64,000 nt of DNA from Clostridia bacterium 41_269 (GTDB lineage: Bacteria > Bacillota > DTU086): the NCBI GenBank assembly GCA_001508005.1, contig LGEZ01000002.1, positions 54,317-118,316 of the forward strand, given 5' to 3'. Of this stretch, positions 54,496-62,538 are shown in pieces; within the stretch, counting starts at the first letter, position 1; each line of letters starts with the position of its first letter. The notes under the pieces were generated by a model, which was not told the DNA's origin, did not search any database, and saw only the letters and a program-made list of their open reading frames with translations. A program made the translations under genes and the position numbers.

Positions 54496-55353
54496 ATGGT
54501 GCGTGTGCAGTATATAACTTCTTCTTTTCTGCATCCGGGAATGGTTTCTTCTGGTTCTCTTTACGACTGGGAAGGAAGAAAAATACTGGAGAAAGACGAA
54601 GTAATTACGGAAAACAAACTTATGGAGCTTAGAGAATTACAAATTCCCGCAGTTATTGTCTGTTCTAATGGAAGGCGGGTAAAAAAATCTATTTGCATTG
54701 AAGAAATATACAAAAATACGGTGACCATCAAGGAAATAGTGGAATTTCAGCTTTCAGAGGAGTATACCCTTAGAGATATTGTTGAAGCCGATGTTTTGGT
54801 TGAAAAAGTTTTACGAGACAGAAGGGTTCTTTCCTGGCTCCTTAAGATAGCGGCGCACGATCCTTCCACCTTTTTTCACTCTGTAAAAACCTGCGTGGTT
54901 GCAGCTGTTTTTGGTATTAAAGCTGAGCTGGATGAAAGGTCTCTTTTCTGTCTGGCAAAAGGCTCCCTGCTTCACGATCTGGGAAAAACAAAGATCAGTG
55001 TTGAAATCTTGAACAAGAAGGGGTATTTAACTCAGATTGAGTGGAAAATTGTCAAGAAGCATCCTCTGTGGGGAGCGGAGCTTCTTGCCCTTGAAGACAC
55101 GGGATGCGAAGAAATCATCCCGCTGGTCATAAACCATCACGAAAACGAAAAGGGCACAGGTTATCCCAGGGGTATAAAGGGTCCCCTGAACATACAGACA
55201 GCTCTCTGCTCCATAGCGGACATTTACTCTGCAATCACTTCGGACAGACCCTACCGCAGGGCGGTAAGTCATAAAACAGCCTGCGGTATTCTTGAAAAAG
55301 CGGGAAAGGAGAGGCTGGCAGACGAATCCCTGCTGGAAAAAATACTTTTCTAA
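54496..55353 (+). CDS. HD-GYP domain protein (cyclic-di-GMP phosphodiesterase-like)
   Basis: 285 residues from ATG 54496 (GTG 54502 also possible). An N-terminal part resembling a DUF3391-like domain (1-110) is followed by HD-GYP: FHSVKTCVVAA, GSLLHDLGKTKISVEIL (HD), NHHENEKGTGYPRGI (HH and the GYP motif, here GTGYP) and IADIYSAITSDRPYR. It would hydrolyse cyclic-di-GMP and thus may tune the Tad pili. The upstream region was changed by IscB unit 2, so its native promoter and start are uncertain. Confidence 0.85.
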   Translation: MVRVQYITSSFLHPGMVSSGSLYDWEGRKILEKDEVITENKLMELRELQIPAVIVCSNGRRVKKSICIEEIYKNTVTIKEIVEFQLSEEYTLRDIVEADVLVEKVLRDRRVLSWLLKIAAHDPSTFFHSVKTCVVAAVFGIKAELDERSLFCLAKGSLLHDLGKTKISVEILNKKGYLTQIEWKIVKKHPLWGAELLALEDTGCEEIIPLVINHHENEKGTGYPRGIKGPLNIQTALCSIADIYSAITSDRPYRRAVSHKTACGILEKAGKERLADESLLEKILF

Positions 55354-55415
55354 AAAGGGGGCACCTGCTCTCCTTTTTGTTTTTTAAAAAGGTTTTCGCA
55401 AAGGAGGTATTACCC

Positions 55416-56318
55416 TTGGCAGACGATTTCGATCTTATAACACGTATAAAGATGATGTCCCAATATCTTGACTCCGAAGCAATAGCGGAAGCCCTGCATT
55501 TAACTCCTGAAATCGTGGAAGATATTTTAAGCGGAAAGGCGGAAGTCGAAGTCAGAGAAAAACAAGCAGAAACCGTAAGGGATACAAGCATTATTAAAGT
55601 AAGTTCAGTGAGAACCGCATACCGGCAGAAGATTATCTCTGTTGTACGGTCAAAAGGGGGTGTGGGAAGCTCCCTTGTGGCTTTTGGGCTTTCTTTTCTT
55701 CTTTCTTCTGATGTTAGAACTTTGCTTGTTCTTATGACCTTTGAAGAAGGAATAAGCGATTTAGTGTATGCTGTGAATCCAGAAAGCATTTTTAATTCCT
55801 ATTCAGCAGATATATCTACCTTAAAAAACGCAGAAGGTTATAATTCCATATCCCTTGGACATAATTTTGATCTAATTGAGATAAAAAGCGAAAGAATCAT
55901 TTCTGGATATATAGCGGAAATAGCGGATTATGCCAAAAGAAACTACGATGCAGTTGTTTTTGACCTTCCCAATAAAAACAGCGATCCTTCCGTGATCGAA
56001 GCGGTTGATCAATCCACAACCCTTGTGGCCGTGACATCGGGACATATGCCTGAGATGGTAAGGCTGGCAAGCTTTCTGGCTAAGTATCCTCAAAAGGAAA
56101 TTTTTCTCATTGCCAATATGTGCCCCGAACCCAGAATAGAAGGTTTAACAGATTTTAAAAAAATAAAACTTGATTTCGACCCTTCCATGAACAAAGCCTA
56201 CAGGGAAGGGGAATTTCCTGGGATGCGGTTTTCTTTTATGAAAGGTATGGCAAAACTCAAAGACATGATCTATGCAGAACAGCGTAAAAGTCTTTTGCAG
56301 AAAATATTTTCTGACTAA
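55416..56318 (+). CDS. CpaE-like ATPase paralogue with degenerate Walker A
   Basis: 300 residues from TTG 55416 (AAAGGAGGT 8 bases upstream). A short N-terminal helical part (IAEALHLTPEIVEDIL) precedes a MinD-like domain: VVRSKGGVGSSLVAFGLSF replaces the normal KGGVGKT/S, so the phosphate-binding lysine is lost. YDAVVFDLPNKNSDPSVIEA and VAVTSGHMPEMVRLASFL keep the fold. It probably binds partners without hydrolysing ATP, possibly as a heterodimer with the next protein. Confidence 0.75.
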   Translation: MADDFDLITRIKMMSQYLDSEAIAEALHLTPEIVEDILSGKAEVEVREKQAETVRDTSIIKVSSVRTAYRQKIISVVRSKGGVGSSLVAFGLSFLLSSDVRTLLVLMTFEEGISDLVYAVNPESIFNSYSADISTLKNAEGYNSISLGHNFDLIEIKSERIISGYIAEIADYAKRNYDAVVFDLPNKNSDPSVIEAVDQSTTLVAVTSGHMPEMVRLASFLAKYPQKEIFLIANMCPEPRIEGLTDFKKIKLDFDPSMNKAYREGEFPGMRFSFMKGMAKLKDMIYAEQRKSLLQKIFSD

Positions 56319-56345
56319 AAATATACAAGAGAGGTGCATTTACCG

Positions 56346-57062
56346 TTGGGCAAAGTAATTTCTATTTGGAGCGCAGGGGGCGGAGTGGGCAAAACTGCTG
56401 TGGCGATTGCTCTGGCAGAAAACCTAAAAAAGAATAGAAAAACCGTGTTGGCTGATTTTAAAGAAATCACGCCTCACGTACACAGGCATTTCAACCTGCC
56501 CCTGACAGACAAAAGCGATATTTACGAAGCTGTTTTGAACGATCAAAATTTGGAAGAGGTAATGGAAAAGCACCTGCACAGGAAAAACGGGCTGTGGATC
56601 ATGACCGGTTTTGGTCTGGATTCGTTCATGGAATTTGAAGCCCGGCATTTCTCTGCCGTTCTTGATTTTTTGAGAAAAGAATTTGATTACGTGGTGGTGG
56701 ACACCTACGGAGGCATTTTTCTTTCCTCAGTTTACTCTGCCCTGAAACACAGCGACGTGATTTTTGCCGTTTCAACCCAGGAAGCGGTGAATATTGAAGA
56801 CACGGCCGAAATGATCGGCTTCGTTTCAAGCAGATGGGTCATAGACAAGAACAAATTCAAGGTAATAATCAATGAGATGCTGGACAAAAAATCGGCGGAA
56901 TTGGAGTTTATCCAGAAAGCCCTTGAGAACGAAATATTTTTCGTGCGGCAGGGGCAGAAAAACGTTGTGCGTGACGTCGGGCGCATTGTGAAGACCCTGT
57001 TCTGCGAACCGCAGGGAAAAAGGTTTTTCTTGAAGGAGGTGAAGCTGGGTGGGGTTAATTAA
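56346..57062 (+). CDS. CpaE/MinD-like ATPase, copy 3
   Basis: 238 residues from TTG 56346 (GAGAGGTG upstream). The Walker A ISIWSAGGGVGKTAVAIAL is intact, unlike in the preceding paralogue. FDYVVVDTYGGIFLSSVY and VIFAVSTQEAVNIED follow. There is no receiver domain. It overlaps the second CpaF gene by 14 bases, so it is cotranscribed. It probably localises or triggers pilus cluster 2. Confidence 0.85.
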   Translation: MGKVISIWSAGGGVGKTAVAIALAENLKKNRKTVLADFKEITPHVHRHFNLPLTDKSDIYEAVLNDQNLEEVMEKHLHRKNGLWIMTGFGLDSFMEFEARHFSAVLDFLRKEFDYVVVDTYGGIFLSSVYSALKHSDVIFAVSTQEAVNIEDTAEMIGFVSSRWVIDKNKFKVIINEMLDKKSAELEFIQKALENEIFFVRQGQKNVVRDVGRIVKTLFCEPQGKRFFLKEVKLGGVN

Positions 57063-58191
57063 CCCTTTCGTTCCCCAGGACAGCAGCGTTTGTGAAAAAA
57101 TAGACGATTGCCATGTAACTTCAGCAGCGGAAAAGACAGCGGAGGTGCTGGTTAGCGAATGCCCTGATCTGGTTGCGGACGTGGAGCAGGGGAAAGCTTC
57201 CCGTGCGGTATTGGAGAACAGAATAAGGGAGATTGTTGCTGACCAAAAATTATACAGAGGCGAATTTGAAACCTTCATCCAGAAGGTTTTTGACATCCTT
57301 TTCGGCTACGGAGTGCTTCATCCCTACATTGAAGACCCTGAAATCTCCGACATACTCGTGAATTCCTACAACACGGTTTACATCAAAAAATTCGGGAAGA
57401 AACACAGAATCCCCGTCAGCTTCGGAAGCGAAGAAAACCTGACAAGATACTGCTATAAGATTGCTGCCATGTGCGGAGGGAAACTGGACGAAAACTCAAA
57501 CGCTGAAGCCGTGCTGACGGACAGAAAAAGAAACCTGCGTATCGTGGTTTCTCTGAAGCCCATAAATGTTCTTTCTCCCTCAATCTGTATAAGGAAACCC
57601 ACAACGGGCTTTACCCTTGATGAACTGGTGGAACGGGGGATGATAACCGAAGAGCAGAAGGAATTTTTCCGGGAAGCTGTCCTTAACAAAAAAACCATCG
57701 TCATGGCGGGCAAAGGCGGAAGCGGCAAAACCACTCTTTTGGGGGCTCTGATTGACGCAGTTCCCCACGAAGAAAGAGGGTTATTGATCCAGGAAACTTT
57801 TGAAATAAAGCCGAAACACCCCGACATAGTTTGCAAACTCGTAAGGTTGTCGGACAACCCTGAGGTGAAGGAATACACCCTCTTTGAGCTGACAAAAATG
57901 GGGCTCCTGATGAGCATGGACAGGATATTCATAGGGGAAATAAAGGACAAAGAGGCAATGGACTTTTTCAACGCCGTGTACACGGGGCACAGGGGCAGCA
58001 TGGCCACGGTGCACGCCAACTCAGCGGAGGAAGTGGTCAACAGGCTGATCCTTCTCATGAAGAGATCGGGCACTGACGTTCCTGTAAGCGACTTAAGGGA
58101 AATGCTTTATGTGTCCCTTGACCTGATAGTGTTCATGGAAAATTACAAAGTGCAGGATATTTTTGAGCCGAGGGAGGCTGAACGGTTTTGA
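57049..58191 (+). CDS. CpaF/TadA-type secretion ATPase, copy 2
   Basis: 380 residues from GTG 57049 (AAGGAGGTG upstream). ISDILVNSYNTVYIKKFG (conserved N-domain), Walker A VMAGKGGSGKTTLLGAL (about residue 225), Walker B DRIFIGEIKDKEA (about 288) and GHRGSMATVHANSAEEV (His-box) are complete. It is much closer to canonical CpaF than copy 1. It drives cluster 2. Confidence 0.92.
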   Translation: MGLINPFVPQDSSVCEKIDDCHVTSAAEKTAEVLVSECPDLVADVEQGKASRAVLENRIREIVADQKLYRGEFETFIQKVFDILFGYGVLHPYIEDPEISDILVNSYNTVYIKKFGKKHRIPVSFGSEENLTRYCYKIAAMCGGKLDENSNAEAVLTDRKRNLRIVVSLKPINVLSPSICIRKPTTGFTLDELVERGMITEEQKEFFREAVLNKKTIVMAGKGGSGKTTLLGALIDAVPHEERGLLIQETFEIKPKHPDIVCKLVRLSDNPEVKEYTLFELTKMGLLMSMDRIFIGEIKDKEAMDFFNAVYTGHRGSMATVHANSAEEVVNRLILLMKRSGTDVPVSDLREMLYVSLDLIVFMENYKVQDIFEPREAERF

Positions 58192-59072
58192 TTTTCCTGA
58201 CGGCGATTGAAACCGCACTCTTAAGTGCGGCGTTGTTTTTTATGATTGAATTCCTTTCAAGAATTAAAATTAAAAAACAGGTTTTAAAGCTGCAGAAAGC
58301 AAGCTTTTTGGGGAAAAGAAACAAAATTTTTAAAGAAATAGATGTTTTATTAGCAAGATCGGGAGTGAAATCAAAAGCTCCCTTTTTTGATGCGGGAAAC
58401 ATGCTCATATTCAGCGCAGCCCTTTTTGTTCTGGGGGTAATCCTCTTCCGCAGGATGGGGTTCGCTTCGCTTTTCTACGCTTCAGCCCTTGTATACGTGC
58501 CCTATGCGGGCATGATGTTTCTTTCTTCCATGAATGCAAAGAAAATCAAAGAAACATACCTTACATTCCTGACGACGTTCATGGGGTTCTACAACATTGA
58601 AGGAAACATTATAAACTCCTTAAAGGCTACGGCTCCTTATGTGGCGGAGCCGCTGAGATCCATACTGGCAAGGAACATTTTTATTTATGAAAAGACTCAG
58701 ATGAGCGTATACGACTGCCTGGACAATATAGCCAGAGAAGCGGGGAACAGGGAATTCAGGAAATTCATCAACTTCGCAAAAATGAACGTCAAGTACGGAG
58801 GTAACTTTACAAAAGCGCTGGCCAAGTTAAGAGAGCAGGCTGAGACGCTGTTTTCCCTTGAGTCTATAAAGTCGGCTAACGCATACGTAGGAAGCCTGGT
58901 GATACTTGTAATGATAGTAATGAACCTCATATTGATGATGAGCTTTTCGGCGGATGTTGAGATTGCAAACACCATCAGGAACACATTAACAGGTCAGGTG
59001 ATAGCGGTTTCCAATGCCGCTGCGATAGTGTTCGGCCTGTGGATGATTAAGCATATTAATTCAACAGCATAA
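58188..59072 (+). CDS. TadB-like inner-membrane pilus protein, copy 2
   Basis: 294 residues from TTG 58188, overlapping the CpaF stop by 4 bases. Helices at 1-20, 65-110 and the C-terminal ~60 residues surround an F-type domain (FLTTFMGFYNIEGNIINSLK, EAGNREFRKFINFAKMNVKY). A hairpin with AAGTGCGG lies inside the first codons (58210-58235) but has no clear function. Confidence 0.8.
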   Translation: MIFLTAIETALLSAALFFMIEFLSRIKIKKQVLKLQKASFLGKRNKIFKEIDVLLARSGVKSKAPFFDAGNMLIFSAALFVLGVILFRRMGFASLFYASALVYVPYAGMMFLSSMNAKKIKETYLTFLTTFMGFYNIEGNIINSLKATAPYVAEPLRSILARNIFIYEKTQMSVYDCLDNIAREAGNREFRKFINFAKMNVKYGGNFTKALAKLREQAETLFSLESIKSANAYVGSLVILVMIVMNLILMMSFSADVEIANTIRNTLTGQVIAVSNAAAIVFGLWMIKHINSTA

Positions 59073-59080
59073 AAAAGGGG

Positions 59081-59907
59081 GTGGGGGTTATACTTTTCAG
59101 CCTGCTTTTTTTTGTTGTAACAGCGTTTATGATATACAACCTGCTTTGGGAATACAAAATCTATTCCGTTAAGAAGAAGCTCTACCGCATGAGGACGGTA
59201 GATGAAGTTTCGCTGTTCGTCCGCAGGTTTGTTAAGAAGTCTTTTCTTGAAAAGATAGACGGGAAGCTGAAGGAAGCCGGTTATCCATTCAATCTCACTC
59301 CTGAAACATACATCCTTGCACGGATAGGGCTGGCTCTGTTTTCCGCTGCTTACATTTACCTGACGAGAATGACCGGCCTGCAGGCGGGGCTTATGCTGGC
59401 CATAGGGTTCTTCGGATTGGATTTCTACATCAATTCTGCAAAGAAGAGCCGGCTGGAGAAATTCCGCAGAAACATGCCCGAAATAGTGGATATATTCGAG
59501 CTGGGTGCCGCGGCGGACGTTCCTCTGGAGGAAATTTTCCTCATCGTGTCCCAGACGGCGCAGGAAAAGGAAATAAAGGATGCCTTGACCCGCCTGGCGG
59601 CGGACTACATAGTGTCAAGGGAGAAAAGGGGGTGCCTGGACAGGTTCTGTAAGGAGGTTGATCTACCAGAAGCTCACGTTTTGGCAATGGCCCTTCTTCA
59701 GGCGAAAGAACAGGAAAAACGCTGGACATACTTTCAACCCTGTCGTCGTCGCTTTTCAACGCTGCAGCGTCAAAACTTGCAAGGCAGGATAAATCAATGG
59801 AATACAAAGTGCTTGCTGCAACATTTTTCCTGATGGCTTCCATCGTTACGCTATATATTTACCCCTACTTCACTAACATTGAGGGGGGCTTGAAAGTTTT
59901 ATTCTAA
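59081..59907 (+). pseudogene. TadC-like inner-membrane protein, copy 2, frameshifted
   Basis: The frame from 59081 gives membrane helices and F-domain (NMPEIVDIFELGAAADVPLE, VDLPEAHVLAMALLQAKE), then drifts after KEQEKRW. In the next frame TGKTLDILSTLSSSLFNAAA and the C-terminal helix TFFLMASIVTLYIYPYF continue to TAA 59905-59907. One missing A near 59711 (GAACAGG for GAAACAGG) explains it. The start is unclear: the GTG overlaps the G-rich ribosome site. Confidence 0.75.
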
Positions 59908-59934
59908 AAAACTAATTTAAGGAGGGTTTTTTTT

Positions 59935-60135
59935 ATGACGTTTTTACAAAAAATCAGAGATTCTATCAAAAAATTCAAGGAGAACAGGAAAGGAAACGAG
60001 ATCGTAGCCGTAGCGTTGATCTTACTGTTCATCATCCTTGCTGTGGCTCCCTTTATCAGGAATTTGGGGCAGACCACAGGGCAGGGTGTGAACAACCTCA
60101 ACAGCGAAATGCAGAACGTGCTGAACGGTCAATAA
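59935..60135 (+). CDS. Flp-like small pilin, cluster 2
   Basis: 66 residues from ATG 59935 (AAGGAGG upstream). A leader of about 20 residues ends in RKG, then NEIVAVALILLFIILAVAPF is the hydrophobic helix with the conserved glutamate near +2, followed by an Asn/Gln-rich tail. It fits class III prepilins cleaved after glycine. Confidence 0.75.
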   Translation: MTFLQKIRDSIKKFKENRKGNEIVAVALILLFIILAVAPFIRNLGQTTGQGVNNLNSEMQNVLNGQ

Positions 60136-60157
60136 AGGAAGGAGGGGTAGAAGAAGA

Positions 60158-60186
60158 AGGGGGCTGTTTTTCTGCCCCCTTTTTCG
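60158..60186 (+). terminator. terminator-like hairpin after the cluster 2 pilin
   Basis: Stem AGGGGGC / GCCCCCT with a short loop and five T; the next start codon follows at once. A strong stem here could give excess pilin mRNA over downstream genes. Confidence 0.75.
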
Positions 60187-60624
60187 ATGCCTATGTTGTT
60201 GAGCAGGAAATTCTGGAAAAAGGGGAGCGGGGAAGTAATAGCCTTCGTGCTGATACTTCCGTTTCTGCTTCTTCCCATAGCCAATACAGTTTACATGCTG
60301 ATAGATCTGACGAGGTACGATACGATCCGGCAGGCAGCCAGGGAAGCTCTCCTCCGCATGGAAATTGAAGGAGGCATGACAGCGGAGGCTTACAGGGATT
60401 TGGAAGCATACCTGTCTTCCAAAGGGATTGACCTGTCAAAGGTTCACATAGACGCTACCCCTTACCCTGTCCCCTACGGTGAGGAAATAGCAATCAGAAT
60501 TGCTATGGACAACGTAACCAGAAGATTCAACATAACATTGGGGGGAATAAAGAGGATTGATGAACATTCTCAGATGGTTTACGGTCCCATTACATCGGTT
60601 AGCAAAAAGTATGAAAGACAATAG
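60187..60624 (+). CDS. TadE/DUF4320-like pseudopilin, cluster 2
   Basis: 145 residues. KKGSGEVIAFVLILPFLLLP gives the prepilin cleavage region and helix; the ectodomain has RYDTIRQAAREALLRMEIEG and YPVPYGEEIAIRIAMDNVTR. It parallels the protein at 49462. There is no strong ribosome site before the ATG at 60187; the hairpin lies in its place. Confidence 0.7.
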   Translation: MPMLLSRKFWKKGSGEVIAFVLILPFLLLPIANTVYMLIDLTRYDTIRQAAREALLRMEIEGGMTAEAYRDLEAYLSSKGIDLSKVHIDATPYPVPYGEEIAIRIAMDNVTRRFNITLGGIKRIDEHSQMVYGPITSVSKKYERQ

Positions 60625-61117
60625 GGGAACGGGCACGATAATTTTCGGGCTTTTGTTTCTGATACCTTTTATGATATTCTGCTTTTTTATAATCGAAAGG
60701 CAGTATTTGTTTGCCCTGAAAAATACAGCGGACGACGCTGTTGTGGGAGCGGCTTTAGCCGCTCTTAAAAATGCTGACCCCGTAGAGCTTGCCTACGGAG
60801 AGTATGTATTAAACAAAAGCGAAGCGGAAGAGACATTTTTATCTCACTTCCGTGAAAACATGAGGCTGGACGAAAATTTCAACCCTCAACCCGGAAGCAT
60901 AGCCAAAAGCCCCGTGGACATTGAGGAGTTCATAATATACAACCCCGGGGAATATCCGACCACGTGCCCAAAAGGAAACCTTATACAGAACACCAGCATA
61001 CACGTGGTCATTCATTTCAAAGCGGAGCGTCCGGGCTTGAGGGGGCTTTTCGGGAAATACGTGGATATAACCGTCCACAGGGACGTTGATAATTTATATT
61101 TTCTAAAATCCGAATAA
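60560..61117 (+). CDS. TadE/TadF-like pseudopilin, cluster 2
   Basis: 185 residues from ATG 60560 (AAGAGG upstream), overlapping the previous gene by 65 bases; an ATG at 60611 is possible. KDNRGTGTIIFGLLFLIPFM marks the cleavage site and helix. The ectodomain has FALKNTADDAVVGAALAALK and ends with VDITVHRDVDNLYF. It parallels the cluster 1 protein at 48631 in plan. Confidence 0.65.
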   Translation: MNILRWFTVPLHRLAKSMKDNRGTGTIIFGLLFLIPFMIFCFFIIERQYLFALKNTADDAVVGAALAALKNADPVELAYGEYVLNKSEAEETFLSHFRENMRLDENFNPQPGSIAKSPVDIEEFIIYNPGEYPTTCPKGNLIQNTSIHVVIHFKAERPGLRGLFGKYVDITVHRDVDNLYFLKSE

Positions 61118-61164
61118 AGGGGGTAATAGAAATTTTATTCAGAAAAAAATCAACCCTGATCCTG

Positions 61165-61773
61165 TTGAGCATCGTTCTTGCCGGAGCAATTTCCCTTGTT
61201 CAGTATATGTACTTCAAAGGCATAGCGGAAAGCGACAGGAAGATACAGGTTATCGCCGCTGAAACGGACATTAAAAGCGGAGAGAGGATAGACGAAAGCA
61301 CGACGACAAAGGTTATCCCTCAATCCGCCTACGTAAAGGATATGTACCTGCAGGGGGAAAAAGTGTCGGGGTACGCAAAGGTGGATATCAGCGAAGGCAG
61401 TTACATACTAAAAAATATGGTAAGCAGATACCGCACGCCTGTTGTTAAGAAAGGTATGCGGCGGGTAACAATTTCTGTTAACCTTGCTTCTTCCCTGGCA
61501 GGAAAGATAAAGCCCGGAGACTACGTGGATGTCGGCTTTGTGGCTAAAGGCCAGGGTGAACAGGAAGCGAAAATTATTGCCCAGAGGGTGCAGGTTTACG
61601 AAGTTGTAAACAAAACAGGGGAGCAGATCGGGCAGAAAAAGGACAAGAAGGAAAATCAGTACAACAGCGAAAGCAGGATACCCGCAGCCGTAACGTTAAT
61701 CGTTACCCCTGAGCAGGCGGTGAACCTGAAGCGCAGTGAAATCAAAGGGTCTTTATTCCTGCTTGGCTATTGA
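61165..61773 (+). CDS. CpaB/RcpC-like SAF-domain pilus protein, copy 2
   Basis: 202 residues from TTG 61165, with membrane anchor, SAF domain (TDIKSGERIDESTTTKVIPQ, DISEGSYILKNMV) and the CpaB tail (RRVTISVNLASSLAGKIKPG, VTLIVTPEQAVNLK). The TTG has no ribosome site. AAAGGGGGT is at 61117-61125 and the frame is open from an ATT at 61132 (ILFRKKSTLILLS), which would add the basic residues expected before the anchor. A non-standard start is therefore possible. Confidence 0.8.
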   Translation: MSIVLAGAISLVQYMYFKGIAESDRKIQVIAAETDIKSGERIDESTTTKVIPQSAYVKDMYLQGEKVSGYAKVDISEGSYILKNMVSRYRTPVVKKGMRRVTISVNLASSLAGKIKPGDYVDVGFVAKGQGEQEAKIIAQRVQVYEVVNKTGEQIGQKKDKKENQYNSESRIPAAVTLIVTPEQAVNLKRSEIKGSLFLLGY

Positions 61774-61832
61774 GTATTTGGAGGGGGTGAGCGGATTTTA
61801 ACAGCGGCTTTTTAATTCACGAAATCCCCGTT

Positions 61833-62252
61833 TTGGCGGTGCTTTTTTATGCTGCGGTAACGGACATAAAGTGCAGGGAGATCCCCAACGGGGCGGTGCT
61901 TGCCATCCTGTTCTATTCCCTGGGGACTTCCCTGCTGATGAGAAACCGGGCGGGGATAAAAATCGGCTTAATCGTAGGGGCGTTTGTCTTTGTCGTTAAT
62001 CTCACCCCTGCCCTGCTTTTTCCCGACAGCATTGGGGGAGGGGATGTGAAGCTTCTGTCGGCTCTTGCCTTTCACATGGGGGAAGGGTTTTTTGTTTTGA
62101 TGTTTTTTCTTGTGTTAATGCTTCTGGGCGTGATGGTTTACGCTTTGGTCAAAAAGAAAGGTCTGCGGTATTCCGTTCCCATGGCTCCCTATATTTTTGC
62201 AGCAGGCGTTTTATGTATATTTGTTGACACATTTGTATACAATATTGTATAA
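61833..62252 (+). CDS. A24-family prepilin peptidase (TadV/CpaA type)
   Basis: 139 residues from TTG 61833, with four to five helices. The two catalytic aspartates are in AVTDIKCREIPNG (about residue 10) and DSIGGGDVKLLSAL (about residue 72). It cleaves prepilins at the cytoplasmic face after glycine. It is the only such gene in view, so it probably serves both Tad clusters. GGAGGGGGTG lies about 45 bases before the TTG; a true start may lie upstream, near the non-standard ATT at 61815. Confidence 0.82.
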   Translation: MAVLFYAAVTDIKCREIPNGAVLAILFYSLGTSLLMRNRAGIKIGLIVGAFVFVVNLTPALLFPDSIGGGDVKLLSALAFHMGEGFFVLMFFLVLMLLGVMVYALVKKKGLRYSVPMAPYIFAAGVLCIFVDTFVYNIV

Positions 62253-62253
62253 T
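62224..62253 (+). promoter_or_regulatory. promoter with perfect 16-bp palindrome over the -10 box
   Basis: TTGACA (62224-62229) and TATAAT (62248-62253) are 18 bases apart. TATACAATATTGTATA (62236-62251) is a perfect palindrome that overlaps the -10 box, as expected of an autoregulatory operator. The promoter lies in the last codons of the peptidase gene. Confidence 0.85.
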
Positions 62254-62289
62254 AGCGTGTGTAAAACTGCGGAGAAGGGAGCTGAAAAG

Positions 62290-62538
62290 ATGTCCGCAAA
62301 CGTGAGGATCAGCCAGCGTTCCTGGAAAATTCTCAAAGAGATAGCCGGCAGCACCAATGAAACCATGCAGAACGTGCTTGACCGGGCTGTTGAAATGTAC
62401 CGCAGGCAGTGGATTTTGGAAAAGACAAACGAAGCCTATGCCGCTTTGAAAAAAGACAAAGAAAAATGGCAGGAGGAGGTTGATGAGCGAAAGGAGTGGA
62501 ATGCAACTTTAGGCGACGGTTTGGGTGATGATGGATGA
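62290..62538 (+). CDS. ribbon-helix-helix-like antitoxin
   Basis: 82 residues from ATG 62290. An N-terminal ribbon and helix (NVRISQRSWKILKEIAGSTN, ETMQNVLDRAVEMYRR) resembles RHH/MetJ-Arc regulators. A charged helical tail would bind the toxin. It overlaps the toxin gene by 4 bases. It probably binds the palindrome at 62236-62251. Confidence 0.8.
   Translation: MSANVRISQRSWKILKEIAGSTNETMQNVLDRAVEMYRRQWILEKTNEAYAALKKDKEKWQEEVDERKEWNATLGDGLGDDG

Noticed and set aside
58210..58240. Terminator in the start of TadB copy 2
   Set aside because: The hairpin CCGCACTCTTAAGTGCGG is within the coding sequence and followed by a short, mixed T tract; it may be coincidental.
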